Assembly: GCA_013330915.1 (NCBI GenBank)
Contig: DUHK01000075.1
Span: forward strand, 1-12,727
DNA length: 12,727 nt
Reading direction: 5' to 3'
Source: Methanosphaera sp.
GTDB lineage: Archaea; Methanobacteriota; Methanobacteria; Methanobacteriales; Methanobacteriaceae
The translations under genes were made by a program, and so were the position numbers. Position 1 is the first letter of the stretch, and the number at the start of each line of letters is the position of its first letter. Positions 12,719 through 12,727 of the stretch are shown here, piece after piece. The notes beneath the pieces are model-generated. The model was given only the letters and a program-made list of their open reading frames with translations, ran no database searches and was not told where the DNA came from.

Positions 12719-12727
12719 AAGTTATAA

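Overview
The window is an AT-rich archaeal chromosome segment, most likely from a methanogen of the order Methanobacteriales. The low G+C content and gene content fit Methanosphaera best, but the genus is an inference. The evidence is archaeal/eukaryote-type information genes (PCNA, GINS, eL42, eS27, aIF2-alpha, Nop10), a hydrogenase maturation protease of the FrhD type found in hydrogenotrophic methanogens, and Shine-Dalgarno sequences of the AGGTGAT type.

Layout. Positions 120-7910 are on the plus strand. First comes an acidic, two-helix membrane protein of unknown function. Next are two replication genes, pcn (GTG start) and a GINS gene (TTG start) with a very long disordered linker. A 329-bp gene-free gap rich in hairpins follows. 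Then comes a translation and ribosome-biogenesis cluster: eL42, eS27, aIF2-alpha, Nop10 and a PAC2-family chaperone. A MetX-like alpha/beta hydrolase interrupts it between aIF2-alpha and Nop10. The plus-strand block ends with an endonuclease Q-type PHP nuclease. Positions 7930-12651 are on the minus strand. Read in their own direction they are grpE, dnaK, dnaJ, a small unknown protein, and the hydrogenase protease, which converges on the PHP gene.

How the genes work together. PCNA and GINS are replisome parts, and EndoQ-type nucleases are reported to be stimulated by PCNA, so replication and repair genes bracket the translation cluster. eL42, eS27 and aIF2-alpha act in the ribosome and initiation. 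Nop10 belongs to the H/ACA pseudouridylation complex, and PAC2 proteins assist proteasome assembly. GrpE, DnaK and DnaJ form a complete bacterial-type Hsp70 system.

The most unusual non-coding parts are the gap at 2995-3323 and the dnaK-dnaJ spacer. The gap has a good TATA box, three successive hairpins ending near a T-run, and then more inverted repeats; it could encode a small RNA or a structured leader. The spacer has an intrinsic-terminator-like hairpin plus an upstream segment that could compete with it. I see no mobile element, CRISPR array, rRNA or tRNA, and no clear new defence or metabolic system.
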